Shown here piece by piece: positions 45,981 to 55,944 of a stretch of DNA of 64,000 nt. How positions within the stretch are numbered: position 1 is the first letter of the stretch; each line of letters begins with the position of its first letter. Made by a program: the position numbers and the translations under genes. This DNA is from an uncultured Alphaproteobacteria bacterium (GTDB lineage: Bacteria > Pseudomonadota > Alphaproteobacteria > Caulobacterales > Caulobacteraceae). The stretch is taken from assembly GCA_903822175.1 (NCBI GenBank), contig CAIJOB010000005.1:1-64000 (forward strand), written 5' to 3'. The notes below the pieces were generated by a model that did no database searches, was not told the origin of the DNA, and was given only the letters and a program-made list of their open reading frames with translations.

Positions 45981-47056
45981 ATGCAGCTAAGCGACTTCGA
46001 TTTCCATCTTCCCGACGCAAACATTGCGCTGCGGCCCGCGATCCCCCGCGACTCCGCGCGCCTGCTGCTGGTGACGCCGGGCGAGGCGTTGCGAGACCTC
46101 AAGGTGAGCGACCTGCCAGGCCTTTTGCGGGCCGGCGACATCCTGGTGCTGAACGACACCAAGGTGATTCCGGCGCGGTTGAAGGGCGTGCGCCATCGCG
46201 GCGAAAACCGCCTGCTCTGTGAGGCGACGCTGCATCGGCGGCTTTCGCCACACCGATGGTCGGCCTTCATGCGCCCCGGCAAGCGGCTGGCGGTCGGCGA
46301 CCGGGTGGTGTTCGGCGAAACATCCGACCGGGCCTGTCTGCTAGGCGCGCTCGACGCAACGATCACCGCCAAGGGTGAGGGCGGCGAGGTGACGCTGAGC
46401 TTCGACCTCTCCGGGCCTGACCTGGACGCCGCCATCGCCGAGCGCGGGGCCATGCCGCTGCCGCCCTACATCGCCGCCAAGCGCGCGCAGGATGAACAGG
46501 ACCGGACCGACTACCAGACGGTCTACGCTCAGGAGGACGGCTCGGTGGCCGCGCCGACGGCGGGCCTGCATTTCACGCCGCAGCTGTTCGAGCGGCTGGC
46601 GGCGGGGGGCGTTGAGACCGCCTTCGTCACCCTGCATGTCGGCGCGGGCACCTTCCTGCCGGTGAAGACCGAGGTGGTGGCCGAGCACCGCATGCATCCC
46701 GAATGGGGCGAGGTGGATGCGGCGACCGCCGATCGCCTCAACGCCGTGCGCGCGGCGGGCGGACGCATCGTCTGCGTCGGCACCACCTCGTTGCGGCTGC
46801 TGGAGTCAGCGACCAGTGAGGACGGGGTGATCCGGCCGTTCATGGACGAGACGGCGATCTTCATCACGCCGGGCTATCGTTTCCGCGCCGCCGACGGCCT
46901 GATGACCAATTTCCACCTGCCGAAGTCGACGCTGTTCATGCTGGTCAGCGCATTCGCCGGCCAGCCAGCCATGCGCGACGCCTATGCGCACGCGATAGCC
47001 ACCGGCTACCGCTTCTACTCCTACGGCGACTCCAGCCTGCTCTGGAGGGCGGCCTG

Positions 47057-47057
<1 letters not shown>
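45981..47057 (+). CDS. queA: S-adenosylmethionine:tRNA ribosyltransferase-isomerase
   Basis: The 358-residue enzyme starts at ATG 45981 ([20 protein letters not shown]). Conserved blocks include [42 protein letters not shown] and [19 protein letters not shown]. It builds epoxyqueuosine on tRNA, after Tgt has inserted preQ1. tgt follows at a TGATG junction. Confidence 0.97.
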
Positions 47058-48168
<1,111 letters not shown>

Positions 48169-48172
<4 letters not shown>

Positions 48173-49539
48173 GCGAAGGCGCCGGGCCCGACGCGACATT
48201 GGGCCTGAGCCGGCCGGTGACGGCGGTGTTCGGCGGCGCGCTGGCGATCTATCTGGGAATCGCCGCCTGGCTCACCTGGCGCACTTCGATCCTTGAGCCC
48301 TATTCGGACATGTACGACTGGCTGGTCCGCTGGCGGCAGTGGCAGGCTGACGGGAACCTCGGCCGCTACCTCTGGGCGCCGCACAACTTCCACCACCTGG
48401 TCTGGACCTTCACGGTGCTGGGCCTGGACATCGGCGCCTTCGGGGCCAGCGGCTATCTGTTCCTGGCGGTCGGCGTCGGCTGCCTGGCGGCGACCGCGGT
48501 GATGCTGGCGCGGTTCGCGGGCCGCGCGGCGGGACCGGGCCTGCAGCTGGTAGGCGGCGGCGTCGCACTCGCGCTCAGCCTGATGGGTTGCGACATCCTC
48601 GACGCGACCGCCGACATCAACACCACCTACGTCCACGCCCTGGTCTTCGCGGTCGCCGCGATCCTGCTGGCCGGTGCGCCGGGCGACAAGACGCTCCTGC
48701 GGCGCGGCGCGGTGCTGGTTTGCGCCGTGGCGGCGGGGTTGGGCAGCGCGGCGGGCCTGGCGGTCTGGCCGGCGCTGCTGTTTGGCGCCTGGCGGTCGGG
48801 CGAGCGGCGCTGGCTGCTGGCCCTCCTGGCGGCGACCGGGGAGTTCAGCACGCTCTACCTCATGGGCGACACCTCGCCGACCAGCGGCGTGGCCGCGCAC
48901 GTAAGCCCGGTCGAGGCCATCGAACTGGTCCTCAACTACCTGGCGCTCCCCTGGGTGAGGGCCTTGCCGGCGGCCGGCCTGCCGATTGGCGTCGCCGTCC
49001 TGGCCGTCTCCCTGGCGGCGGTCGGCGGCGCGCTGCGCCGAAGCGCGGACGCTGCGGCGCGGACGGCTGCGGGGCTGATCCTCTTCTCGCTGGGCACGGC
49101 GGTCATGGCGGGCGCGGCCCGGACCGGGGTCACCGCGCCCAGCCTGGTGCCCATCCGCTATGCGGCCTTCCTGATCCCGCTGCACGTCGGGCTGTGGGTC
49201 ATAGCGCTCCCCCACCTGCGGCGCTTCTGGACCGATCGCCCGCGCCGGGTAGAGGCCGCCGTGGCCGCCGCGGCGGTGCTGCTGGTCGGGCACCAGGCGG
49301 TGATGGCGGTGTTCGCGGTCCGCACCGCCGACATCAACCTGCGCGTCGTGGCCGACTTCCGGGAGGGCCGGCGCAGTCCTGCCATGCTGGTCACCATCGG
49401 CCCCGACCTCGATAAGCGCCAGGCCCAGGCGGCGCAGCTGCGCCGTGAGGGCCGCTATCAGCGCGAACTGCGGCCCGATCCGCCGGCGGCGCCTAGTTCT
49501 GGCGGATCGGGTACTTCGGCTTCATCGCCTGGTCGATGA
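48169..49539 (+). CDS. Polytopic membrane protein, unknown function
   Basis: The 456-residue protein has about ten hydrophobic segments. An N-terminal loop ([21 protein letters not shown] followed by HNFHHLVW) holds charged and aromatic residues resembling the first periplasmic loop of GT-C glycosyltransferases. It is coupled to tgt by a GTGA overlap, yet a queuosine role is not evident. The 3' end overlaps the convergent lipoprotein gene by 47 bp. Confidence 0.82.
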
Positions 49540-50092
49540 CGGGCGCGCCGGCCAGCTCGTGCGATGGCGTGGCGGGCGCATTGCAGCCCTTGGCCTCGCC
49601 CATCCCCTTCAGATAGGCCCGCCGCACCGCGCCCGCTGTGATCGCCGCCTGGACGTATTTGTCGTGCTGCTCGGCGCCGGAGAGCTTGCGGATCCAGCCC
49701 CGGAACGGAATCACGTCGCTGGCCGCGCCCGAGGCCATGGTGAGCGCGGTAGTCTTGCCCTTGGCCATCATCCCGTCCTCCCCCGCCTTGGCGGTGAGGT
49801 CGAGGTCGTCGCCCAACGCGTCGTTCAGCGGGTTCAGCCGCGCGATCAGATCGATGCAGCGGCCCGACCCCGGCCGCTCGTAGGGATCGGCCAGGGCCTG
49901 CAACAGCACCTCGGGAATCTTGGTGCGCAGCATGTTGAGGTCGCGCAGCGGCGACTCGGCGACGCCCTTGACCCCCTCGCGGTCGGCCTCCGCCGTGGTC
50001 TGCACCTTCGGCAAGCCGCTTTCCGGCGCGGTGACGCAGGCGCACAGCGCAAGGGCCGTGGCGCAGCAGAGGAGGGCGGTCGCGAAACGCAT
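49493..50092 (-). CDS. Putative lipoprotein, unknown function
   Basis: The 199-residue product has a lipoprotein signal with lipobox LCAC (residues 16-19). The mature part includes an acidic N-terminal half (SPLRDLNMLRTKIPEVLLQA), a middle with IPFRGWIRKLSGAEQHDKYV and a C-terminal extension. A conserved cysteine pair (GRCIDLIARL, AKGCNAPA) may form a disulphide. No family function is recognised. Confidence 0.82.
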   Translation of the reverse strand: MRFATALLCCATALALCACVTAPESGLPKVQTTAEADREGVKGVAESPLRDLNMLRTKIPEVLLQALADPYERPGSGRCIDLIARLNPLNDALGDDLDLTAKAGEDGMMAKGKTTALTMASGAASDVIPFRGWIRKLSGAEQHDKYVQAAITAGAVRRAYLKGMGEAKGCNAPATPSHELAGAPVIDQAMKPKYPIRQN

Positions 50093-50142
50093 CGGCGGCC
50101 AGCTTAGCCGAAATCCTGGCGAGTTCTGGGCGCCTTGGCGCC

Positions 50143-50171
50143 TTGCGTCGTCAGGGTGCGGCGCCTATGGT
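50143..50171 (+). promoter_or_regulatory. Putative promoter of tRNA-Lys
   Basis: TTGCGT (50143-50148) and TATGGT (50166-50171) are 17 bp apart, a suitable housekeeping sigma arrangement. The tRNA begins 41 bp after the -10 element. Confidence 0.5.
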
Positions 50172-50212
50172 CCGCGCCGCTTCGCTTAGGGCCACTAGAG
50201 CCATGCGAATGT

Positions 50213-50287
50213 GGGCCGGTAGCTCAGTGGTAGAGCATTCGACTTTTAATCGAATGGTCGTGAGTTCGAACCTCACCCGGCCTACCA
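50213..50287 (+). tRNA. tRNA-Lys (anticodon UUU)
   Basis: A complete cloverleaf of 75 nt is present. The acceptor stem pairs GGGCCGG with CCGGCCT (one G-U). The anticodon stem TTCGA/TCGAA encloses loop CTTTTAA with anticodon TTT at 50245-50247. The T arm has GTTCGAACC, and CCA is encoded (50285-50287). No integrated element lies at its 3' end. Confidence 0.97.
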
Positions 50288-50300
50288 AATCGTCGGACGG

Positions 50301-51407
50301 CTAGCGCGGGTCCTTAACCGCGAACAGCGCGGTCATCGGCTGCACGCCCTTGTCGGTGTCGGCGGCGTGGCCCAGGTGCTCGGCGATCCCGAAGGTGTCT
50401 TCCAGCGTCCGCAGCAGCGAATAGTGATTGTAGGCCGTCTGGTCCTTCAGGCCGCGCGGGCCGTGGTTGGTGATGACGATGGTCGGGATGTGGCCGCCGC
50501 CCGGGTTCGTCCCGGCGGGCGCGCCGTCGCAGCAGCTCTCGTGCGAGGCGCCCACCCCTTCGTCGAAGGTGATGACGATGGCGACGTTGCCGCTGCCCTT
50601 CCAAGCCTTCGTGGCCTGCAGGCGGCGGACCAGCTCGCCGGTCACCGCATCGCCCCGGCGGATCAGGCCGGCGGTGTTGCCGCTCTGACAGTCGGCGGGC
50701 GCGTCGACGGCGCCCAGACCGTGCATCTCGTTGCACTGGTTGGGCACGATCAGCGCGAAGCTGGGCAGCGCGTCGGCGGCGAGGTCGCGGTCGAACTGCC
50801 CGAAATCCACCAGGCGCTCGGCCCGGCGCGGGTCCTTTTGCGTGGTCTCGAAATTGGTGAAGCCGGTGTGCTTGGACGCATAGAGCGGCGCGGTGCTCAT
50901 GCTGTTGGCCGACTTGGGGTCACCCGCCGAGAAGGCCAGCGACCCCGGTTCCGGCAGGCTCTCGTAGTAGCCCTTCCAGGTCAGGCCGGCAGCGGCCAGC
51001 TGGTCGCCCAGGTGGCGGGCGTGGGCCGTGTGGTCACGGTATCCGGGCGCCGCCGCACCGGCGCAGTGCGGCTTGGTCGAGCCGGGCGTGCAATAGAAGG
51101 CGTCGTCGTCATGCATGTCCAGATTGTCGCCGCCCAGCAGCGCCACATAGTTGCCCTCGCTCGGATGCCCTTCGCTGAAGAACTGCGCGGCGTTGCCGTA
51201 CCTCGCGGCCAGACCGGCGATGTTCGGCGCGGCCGCCGGATTGAGGATCTGGGCGTAGTCCTTGTTCTCCTCGACGATGACGAAGACGTGGTCGTAGCGC
51301 GGCACGCCCTCCAGCGCAGCCGGTGCGCTGGCGGCCGGCAACGCCAGGGCAGCGGAAAGCGCAAAGGCGGCCACGGCCAGGCGGCTGGCGTGAAGCTGAA
51401 GCCACAT
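50301..51407 (-). CDS. Secreted alkaline phosphatase/phospholipase C-like phosphoesterase
   Basis: The 368-residue protein starts at ATG 51407 after GGGGG and has a signal peptide ending ASAPA. It begins the mature part with YDHVFVIVEENKDYAQI and has the GHPSEGNYVALLGGD region with the usual nucleophile position, VPNQCNEMHG, VITFDEGVG and GGGHIPTIVITNHGPRG. It matches the phosphoesterase (phospholipase C/acid phosphatase) superfamily with two metals. Several cysteines suggest periplasmic disulphides. The substrate is unknown. Confidence 0.88.
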   Translation of the reverse strand: MWLQLHASRLAVAAFALSAALALPAASAPAALEGVPRYDHVFVIVEENKDYAQILNPAAAPNIAGLAARYGNAAQFFSEGHPSEGNYVALLGGDNLDMHDDDAFYCTPGSTKPHCAGAAAPGYRDHTAHARHLGDQLAAAGLTWKGYYESLPEPGSLAFSAGDPKSANSMSTAPLYASKHTGFTNFETTQKDPRRAERLVDFGQFDRDLAADALPSFALIVPNQCNEMHGLGAVDAPADCQSGNTAGLIRRGDAVTGELVRRLQATKAWKGSGNVAIVITFDEGVGASHESCCDGAPAGTNPGGGHIPTIVITNHGPRGLKDQTAYNHYSLLRTLEDTFGIAEHLGHAADTDKGVQPMTALFAVKDPR

Positions 51408-51524
51408 GTGGAACCCCCTTGGATCGCGCGCCGGTTGCTCCAGCCTATGCACGTCCTGCGTAGAGCTTCCGTGACGCTTTCCTAGCCCCGGCGTGGTTCT
51501 TTCCGCCCGGCCCGCTCGAGGTGT

Positions 51525-52172
51525 CTAGGCGAGCGCCATCTTCCGGCGGCGGCGAAGGACCGCACCGGCGCCGCCGAAGCCCAGAACCATCAGGGCCCAG
51601 GTCGCCGGCTCCGGCACCACGTTCGGCCCGATCAGCGTCACATTGTCCAACAGAGCGTCGGTGTTGTCCGCAACCGTCGTCACGCCGAACGAGACGGTCT
51701 GTGCGCCGCCCAGCCCGATGAAGCTGATGGTCTGGGGATGGAAGGTGGTGTCGTTGTTGTTGTCCGCATTGACCGTGAAGCTGTGCGTCATGCCCTGGAT
51801 GGTGACGTCGACGGTGTTGGCGCCGCCGCCGAACGCGCCCAGGTCGAAATTCAGCGCATAGGTCTGGCCGGCCACCGTGCCGAAGCTCTGGCTGAGCGTC
51901 GCCGAGCCGGTGACGTTGCCGCTGTCAAAGGTCGCGAAGTGGTTGCTGGAATAGGCCGGCTCGGAGCCGGTCGTGCCGCAGCAGGGGCCATATTGCGAGG
52001 CGGTCAGCGCCCCGACGTTGCCGGCCGCCGTCGTCGTGATGGCCCAGCCGTTCAGGCTGCCGCCGTCGGCTTCGAAGTCCCCGTTTGTCAACAGAGTGGC
52101 GGCGTGGGCCGCGCCACCGGCGCCGGCCAGGGCAAGCCACAAGGCGGCGCTGAGCGCGAGGGGATAACGCAT
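51525..52172 (-). CDS. PEPxxWA-CTERM sorting domain protein
   Basis: The 215-residue product has a signal peptide (MRYPLALSAALWLALAGAGG, ends AHAA), a beta-sandwich domain (TLLTNGDFEADGGSLNGW; DALLDNVTLIG) of the DUF642/choice-of-anchor type, and the sorting signal VPEPATWALMVLGFGGAGAV followed by RRRR. Such proteins are anchored and processed by exosortase systems linked to exopolysaccharide; no exosortase gene is in the window. Confidence 0.92.
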   Translation of the reverse strand: MRYPLALSAALWLALAGAGGAAHAATLLTNGDFEADGGSLNGWAITTTAAGNVGALTASQYGPCCGTTGSEPAYSSNHFATFDSGNVTGSATLSQSFGTVAGQTYALNFDLGAFGGGANTVDVTIQGMTHSFTVNADNNNDTTFHPQTISFIGLGGAQTVSFGVTTVADNTDALLDNVTLIGPNVVPEPATWALMVLGFGGAGAVLRRRRKMALA

Positions 52173-52284
52173 GACTTGATCTCTCCAGCCGCAAGAGCGG
52201 AGCCACGCTGTGGCCCTTCACCCGGTCCGGGGGTTGCGGTCAGCACGCCAACCGGCGACGGCCCAAAGAGTTCCCGCGGTCCGC

Positions 52285-53259
52285 TTACTGCTGTTGCTGG
52301 CGCTGCTGGTCGTAGGCGAGGCCGGAGTACTGGGCGCGGCGCTGGCCGGCCCTGGGCGCGGGCTGCGAGATGCGCAGGAACTCGGGCTCGGAGACCGCGG
52401 CGCGGGCCTTGCGCACGGTGACGCCGACCGCCAGCTCGCTCTCCGCATCGCCCTTGTAGACCCCGCGCGACGGCGGCACGTCAGAATAGTCGCGGCCCAC
52501 GGCGCAGGCGATATGGCGCTCGGCGCAGATGATGTTGTTGGTCGGGTCGAAGCCCACCCAACGCAGGCTGGGCAGGAACACCTCCACCCAGGCGTGGGTG
52601 GCGTCGGGGTCGGAGCGGTCGCCGGCCTTGCGGTCGGTGAACAGATAGCCGGAGACGTAGCGCGCCGGGATGCCCCAGCCGCGACAGATCGCCAGCATCA
52701 CGTGCGCGAAGTCCTGGCACACGCCCTTGCGGGCCTTCAGCACGTCGTCGATCGGGCTGTCGGCGCGGGTCACGCCCGCCTCATAGGCGAAGGCCTCGTA
52801 GATCACCTGGTTGAGGTCCATCACCGCGCGCAGCGGGTCGCGCACCCGCAGCTCCTCCAGGTTTCGCTCGGCGATGAAGGCGCGCAGCGCCTGCGTCGGG
52901 CCGCTGAAGCCGTGGGGGTGCAGGAAGTCGAAGTGCTCGCCGACCACGAAATCGGACTTCAGCCGGTCCCACTCGCCGCGGTCGAGCTGGGCGGGCAGGT
53001 CGGTGGCCGGTTCGGTCTCGACGGCCGATCGGGCGGTGATGGTCAGCCGCTCATGCGGCTGGGGGATATCGAAGTGATAGACCGCGTTGCCGAAGGTGTC
53101 GGCGTAGGAGAACAGCTGCGCCGCCGGGTCGATGTCGAGGTCGAAGCTGATCAGCCGCTGATGGGCCCGCTTCTGCGGCTGCATCCACAGCTCCATGACG
53201 CTCTCGCGCACCGGCTGGTCGTACTGGTAGCGGGTCGAATGGCGGACGGAGAGGAGCAC
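52285..53259 (-). CDS. Transglutaminase-like protein
   Basis: The 324-residue protein starts at GTG 53259 (LLSVRHSTRYQYDQPVRES), 14 bp after the alpha-E gene stop. The N-terminal region is the bacterial transglutaminase-like N domain. The catalytic triad is visible as Cys in KGVCQDFAHVMLAICRGWGI, His in ATHAWVEVFLP and Asp in GFDPTNN. It is the third gene of the known ATP-grasp/alpha-E/transglutaminase cluster, thought to make or process a peptide-like product. Confidence 0.93.
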   Translation of the reverse strand: MLLSVRHSTRYQYDQPVRESVMELWMQPQKRAHQRLISFDLDIDPAAQLFSYADTFGNAVYHFDIPQPHERLTITARSAVETEPATDLPAQLDRGEWDRLKSDFVVGEHFDFLHPHGFSGPTQALRAFIAERNLEELRVRDPLRAVMDLNQVIYEAFAYEAGVTRADSPIDDVLKARKGVCQDFAHVMLAICRGWGIPARYVSGYLFTDRKAGDRSDPDATHAWVEVFLPSLRWVGFDPTNNIICAERHIACAVGRDYSDVPPSRGVYKGDAESELAVGVTVRKARAAVSEPEFLRISQPAPRAGQRRAQYSGLAYDQQRQQQQ

Positions 53260-53273
53260 GGGGGGACTGTTCC

Positions 53274-54221
53274 TTAGGCCGGCAGGCGCTGTTCGAGGGT
53301 GTAGGCGACGAAGGTCTCGTAGACCTGGCGGTGCACTGCGGCGCACTCGTCGAGCACCGCGCCCAGGAAGGCGCTGGCGCCGCCGGCCTGCACCTCGCCG
53401 ATGTCGGCATACTGCAGGCGCGCGCGCAGCCGCCCGGCCAGACGGTCGGGCCCGGAGACACCGGTGGCCTCCACGTGCCGGCTGATTGAGGTCAGGTGCT
53501 CCTCGATGCGCGCGGTGCAGAACCGGACGGAGCGCGGGAAGTCCTCGTCGAGCAGCAGGAACTCCAGGATGAAGCGCGGCTGCATGTCGGCGGTGTAGAC
53601 CCGCAGATAGGGCTCCAGCGCACACGCCATGCGCAACAGGCTGGTCAGCGCCGAGTGGTCGGTGATCGCGCGCCGTTTGCGGTCGCCGAAACAGACCTCC
53701 AGCAAACCCCCGATCAGCTGGGCGCGCTCCAGATAGACGCCCAGCAGCAGGAACCGCCAGCCCTCGCCGTGGCTCATGGTGGCGTCGGCCGCCCCCTTGA
53801 ACAGGTGCAGGTCGGCGATGGTCTCGTGCAGGAAGGCCTGGCTGCCGTCGGCGAAGGCGCGCGCCGCGTCGGGGTCGCTCATCCGCAGGTGGATCAGGTT
53901 TAGCCGCTCCCAGGTCTCAGTCGTGATCTGGTCGCGCACCTGCCGCGCGTTCTCCCGCGCCAGCCCCAGCGAACTGGCCACCGACCCGGGATCCTCGCGG
54001 TCGAGCACCAGGGCCAGTGCGGCCTCGTAGGGGTTGCGCGCCTTGCCGGCGTCGTCGGGGTCGCCGACGGCGGCCAGCGCGATGCGGGCGATCTGGGTGG
54101 CCGATTCCGTGCGGTCCAGCGTCGCCGTCAGCATGACGTCGGAGAGCCGGCACAGGTGCTCGGCCCGCTCCACATAGCGGCCGATCCAGTAGAGGCTGTC
54201 CGCCACCCTCGCGAGCATCAT
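53274..54221 (-). CDS. Alpha-E domain protein
   Basis: The 315-residue all-helical protein starts at ATG 54221 (MMLARVADSLYWIGRYVERA), the family's typical beginning, with AAGGGA upstream. Other blocks are HETIADLHLFKGAADATM and SLLRMACALEPYLRVY. The function of alpha-E proteins is unknown, but they nearly always accompany circularly permuted ATP-grasp and transglutaminase genes, as here. Its start overlaps the stop of a 13-codon relay ORF. Confidence 0.93.
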   Translation of the reverse strand: MMLARVADSLYWIGRYVERAEHLCRLSDVMLTATLDRTESATQIARIALAAVGDPDDAGKARNPYEAALALVLDREDPGSVASSLGLARENARQVRDQITTETWERLNLIHLRMSDPDAARAFADGSQAFLHETIADLHLFKGAADATMSHGEGWRFLLLGVYLERAQLIGGLLEVCFGDRKRRAITDHSALTSLLRMACALEPYLRVYTADMQPRFILEFLLLDEDFPRSVRFCTARIEEHLTSISRHVEATGVSGPDRLAGRLRARLQYADIGEVQAGGASAFLGAVLDECAAVHRQVYETFVAYTLEQRLPA

Positions 54222-54259
54222 GCTCGCGATCCCTTGCAGCAAAGATTGGCGAGCATCAT
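54218..54259 (-). CDS. 13-codon relay ORF bridging two operon genes
   Basis: ATG 54259 overlaps the stop of the ATP-grasp gene as ATGA. The frame encodes MMLANLCCKGSRA and its TGA (54220-54218) overlaps the alpha-E start as ATGA. Its start repeats the ATGATGCTCGC found at the alpha-E start 38 bp later, so it probably arose by local duplication. It likely serves translational coupling rather than making a functional peptide. Confidence 0.45.
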   Translation of the reverse strand: MMLANLCCKGSRA

Positions 54260-55776
54260 GGCTGCAGGTCCTTCTTGTCGGTCAGCACCCAGGTGTCCTT
54301 CGATCCGCCGCCTTGGCTGGAGTTGACCACCAGCGACCCCTTGCGCAGCGCCACGCGGGTCAGCGCGCCCGGCGTCACCACGATCTTCTCGCCCGACAGG
54401 ATGAAGGGGCGCAGGTCGACGTGCCGGGAATCGATCTCGTCGCCGATCAGGCAAGGCGCGGTGGAGAGCTGGATGGTCGGCTGGGCGATGTAGTTGTCCG
54501 GGTCGGCCGTCAGGGCCGCCGCGAACTCGTCCTGCTGGGCCTTGCTCGAGTGCGGGCCGACCAGCATGCCGTAGCCGCCCGACGCGCCCACCGCCTTGAC
54601 CACGAACTTGTCGAGATTGGCCAGCACGTGGCTGAGCTGCGCCGGTTCGCGGCACAGGAAGGTCTCGATGTTGGGCAGGATGGCGTCTTCGCCGAGATAG
54701 TAGCGGATGATCGCCGGCACATAGGCGTAGACCGCCTTGTCGTCGGCGACCCCGGTGCCGGGGGCGTTGCAGATGACCACATTGCCGGCTCGATAGGCGT
54801 TGAACAGGCCCGCCGAGCCCAGGCCCGAATCGCGGCGGAAAGTCAGGGGATCGATGAAGTCGTCGTCGACGCGGCGGTAGATGATGTCGATGCGCCGCAG
54901 ACCGGTGGTCGTGCGCATGTAGACCATGTTGTCGTGCACCACGAGGTCGCGGCCCTCGACCAGCGGCACGCCCATCAGCCGCGCCAGATAGGCGTGCTCG
55001 AAATAGGCGGAGTTGTAGACGCCCGGCGTCAGCACCACGACCTGCGGGTTCGGCCGCCAGTCCGCCGCCATGGACTTCAGCGTGGTCAGCAGCAGGTCCG
55101 GATAGCGGTCGATGGGCCGCACGCCCGCGCCCCTGAACGTGCCCGGGAACACCCGCTTGGACGCCTCGCGGTTGGCCAGCATGTAGGAGACGCCCGACGG
55201 CACCCGCAGATTGTCTTCCAGGACGGCGAACTGGCCATCCTCCTGGCGGATCAGGTCCGAACCGCAGACATTGGCGTAGGCCTGGTGCGGTACGAACAGG
55301 TTCTGCATCTCGCGCCGGTACGAGGGCGCGCTCAGCACCAGGTCGCGGGGCACAACGCCATCCATCAGGATCTGCTGGCCGGAATAGATATCGGCCAGGA
55401 ACATGTTCAGCGCCTTCAGGCGCTGGGTCAGACCCGCCTCAATGACCTTCCATTCCTCCGCCGCGATGATCCGCGGCAAAAGGTCGGTGGGGATGATCCG
55501 TTCGGTGGTGCTTTCCGCCCCATAGACGGTGAAGGTGATGCCCTGCAGCAGGAAGAAGCGCTCCAGGGTCCTCTGCCGCTCGCCCAGTTCGTCGGCGCTC
55601 AGCGTGTCGATGCGTTCGGCCAGCGCCGCATAGTGCGGGCGCACGACGCCCTTTTCGTCGCGCATCTCGTCATAGGGCAAGTTCGGCCCGATCGCGGGGA
55701 GGGCGCCCGCCGTCACCCGCGCCGCGGCTTCACCTTGGACGATCCCCAACTTCACGCGCGGCGTTCCTTTTCCCAC
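54256..55776 (-). CDS. Circularly permuted ATP-grasp type protein
   Basis: The 506-residue protein starts at GTG 55776. It contains the DUF404/407/403-type core: DLLPRIIAAEEWKVIEAGL, QRLKALNMFLADIYSGQQIL, EDNLRVPSGVSYMLANR and GGYGMLVGP, ending with NSSQGGGSKDTWVL. The family is a permuted ATP-grasp ligase, probably forming an amide bond. It leads a three-gene operon with the alpha-E and transglutaminase genes. It is divergent from tamA. Confidence 0.93.
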   Translation of the reverse strand: MGKGTPRVKLGIVQGEAAARVTAGALPAIGPNLPYDEMRDEKGVVRPHYAALAERIDTLSADELGERQRTLERFFLLQGITFTVYGAESTTERIIPTDLLPRIIAAEEWKVIEAGLTQRLKALNMFLADIYSGQQILMDGVVPRDLVLSAPSYRREMQNLFVPHQAYANVCGSDLIRQEDGQFAVLEDNLRVPSGVSYMLANREASKRVFPGTFRGAGVRPIDRYPDLLLTTLKSMAADWRPNPQVVVLTPGVYNSAYFEHAYLARLMGVPLVEGRDLVVHDNMVYMRTTTGLRRIDIIYRRVDDDFIDPLTFRRDSGLGSAGLFNAYRAGNVVICNAPGTGVADDKAVYAYVPAIIRYYLGEDAILPNIETFLCREPAQLSHVLANLDKFVVKAVGASGGYGMLVGPHSSKAQQDEFAAALTADPDNYIAQPTIQLSTAPCLIGDEIDSRHVDLRPFILSGEKIVVTPGALTRVALRKGSLVVNSSQGGGSKDTWVLTDKKDLQP

Positions 55777-55855
55777 CCCTTGATCCTTAAGACCCTTAGG
55801 GCTTCACCGAAAGGTGGGCGCGGCCTTTCGTCCCTTCCACGCCATCGCAGGACCG

Positions 55856-55876
55856 GGCGCCCAGGCTTTGGGCGCC
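55856..55876. other. Hairpin in the ATP-grasp/tamA divergent region
   Basis: GGCGCCCA (55856-55863) pairs perfectly with TGGGCGCC (55869-55876) around a 5-nt loop. It sits midway between two divergent start codons and has no T-run, so an operator or leader structure is possible. Confidence 0.4.
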
Positions 55877-55944
55877 GCCTCGCAGGTGACAGTTCGGCGG
55901 GGCGCGGCTAAACCCGAAGGAGGGGCGCGCGAGGATTCGAGAGC

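Noticed and set aside
50213..50300. tRNA-Lys as an attachment site of an integrated element
   Set aside because: No integrase and no second copy of the tRNA 3' end was seen nearby; flanking genes look like ordinary chromosome.
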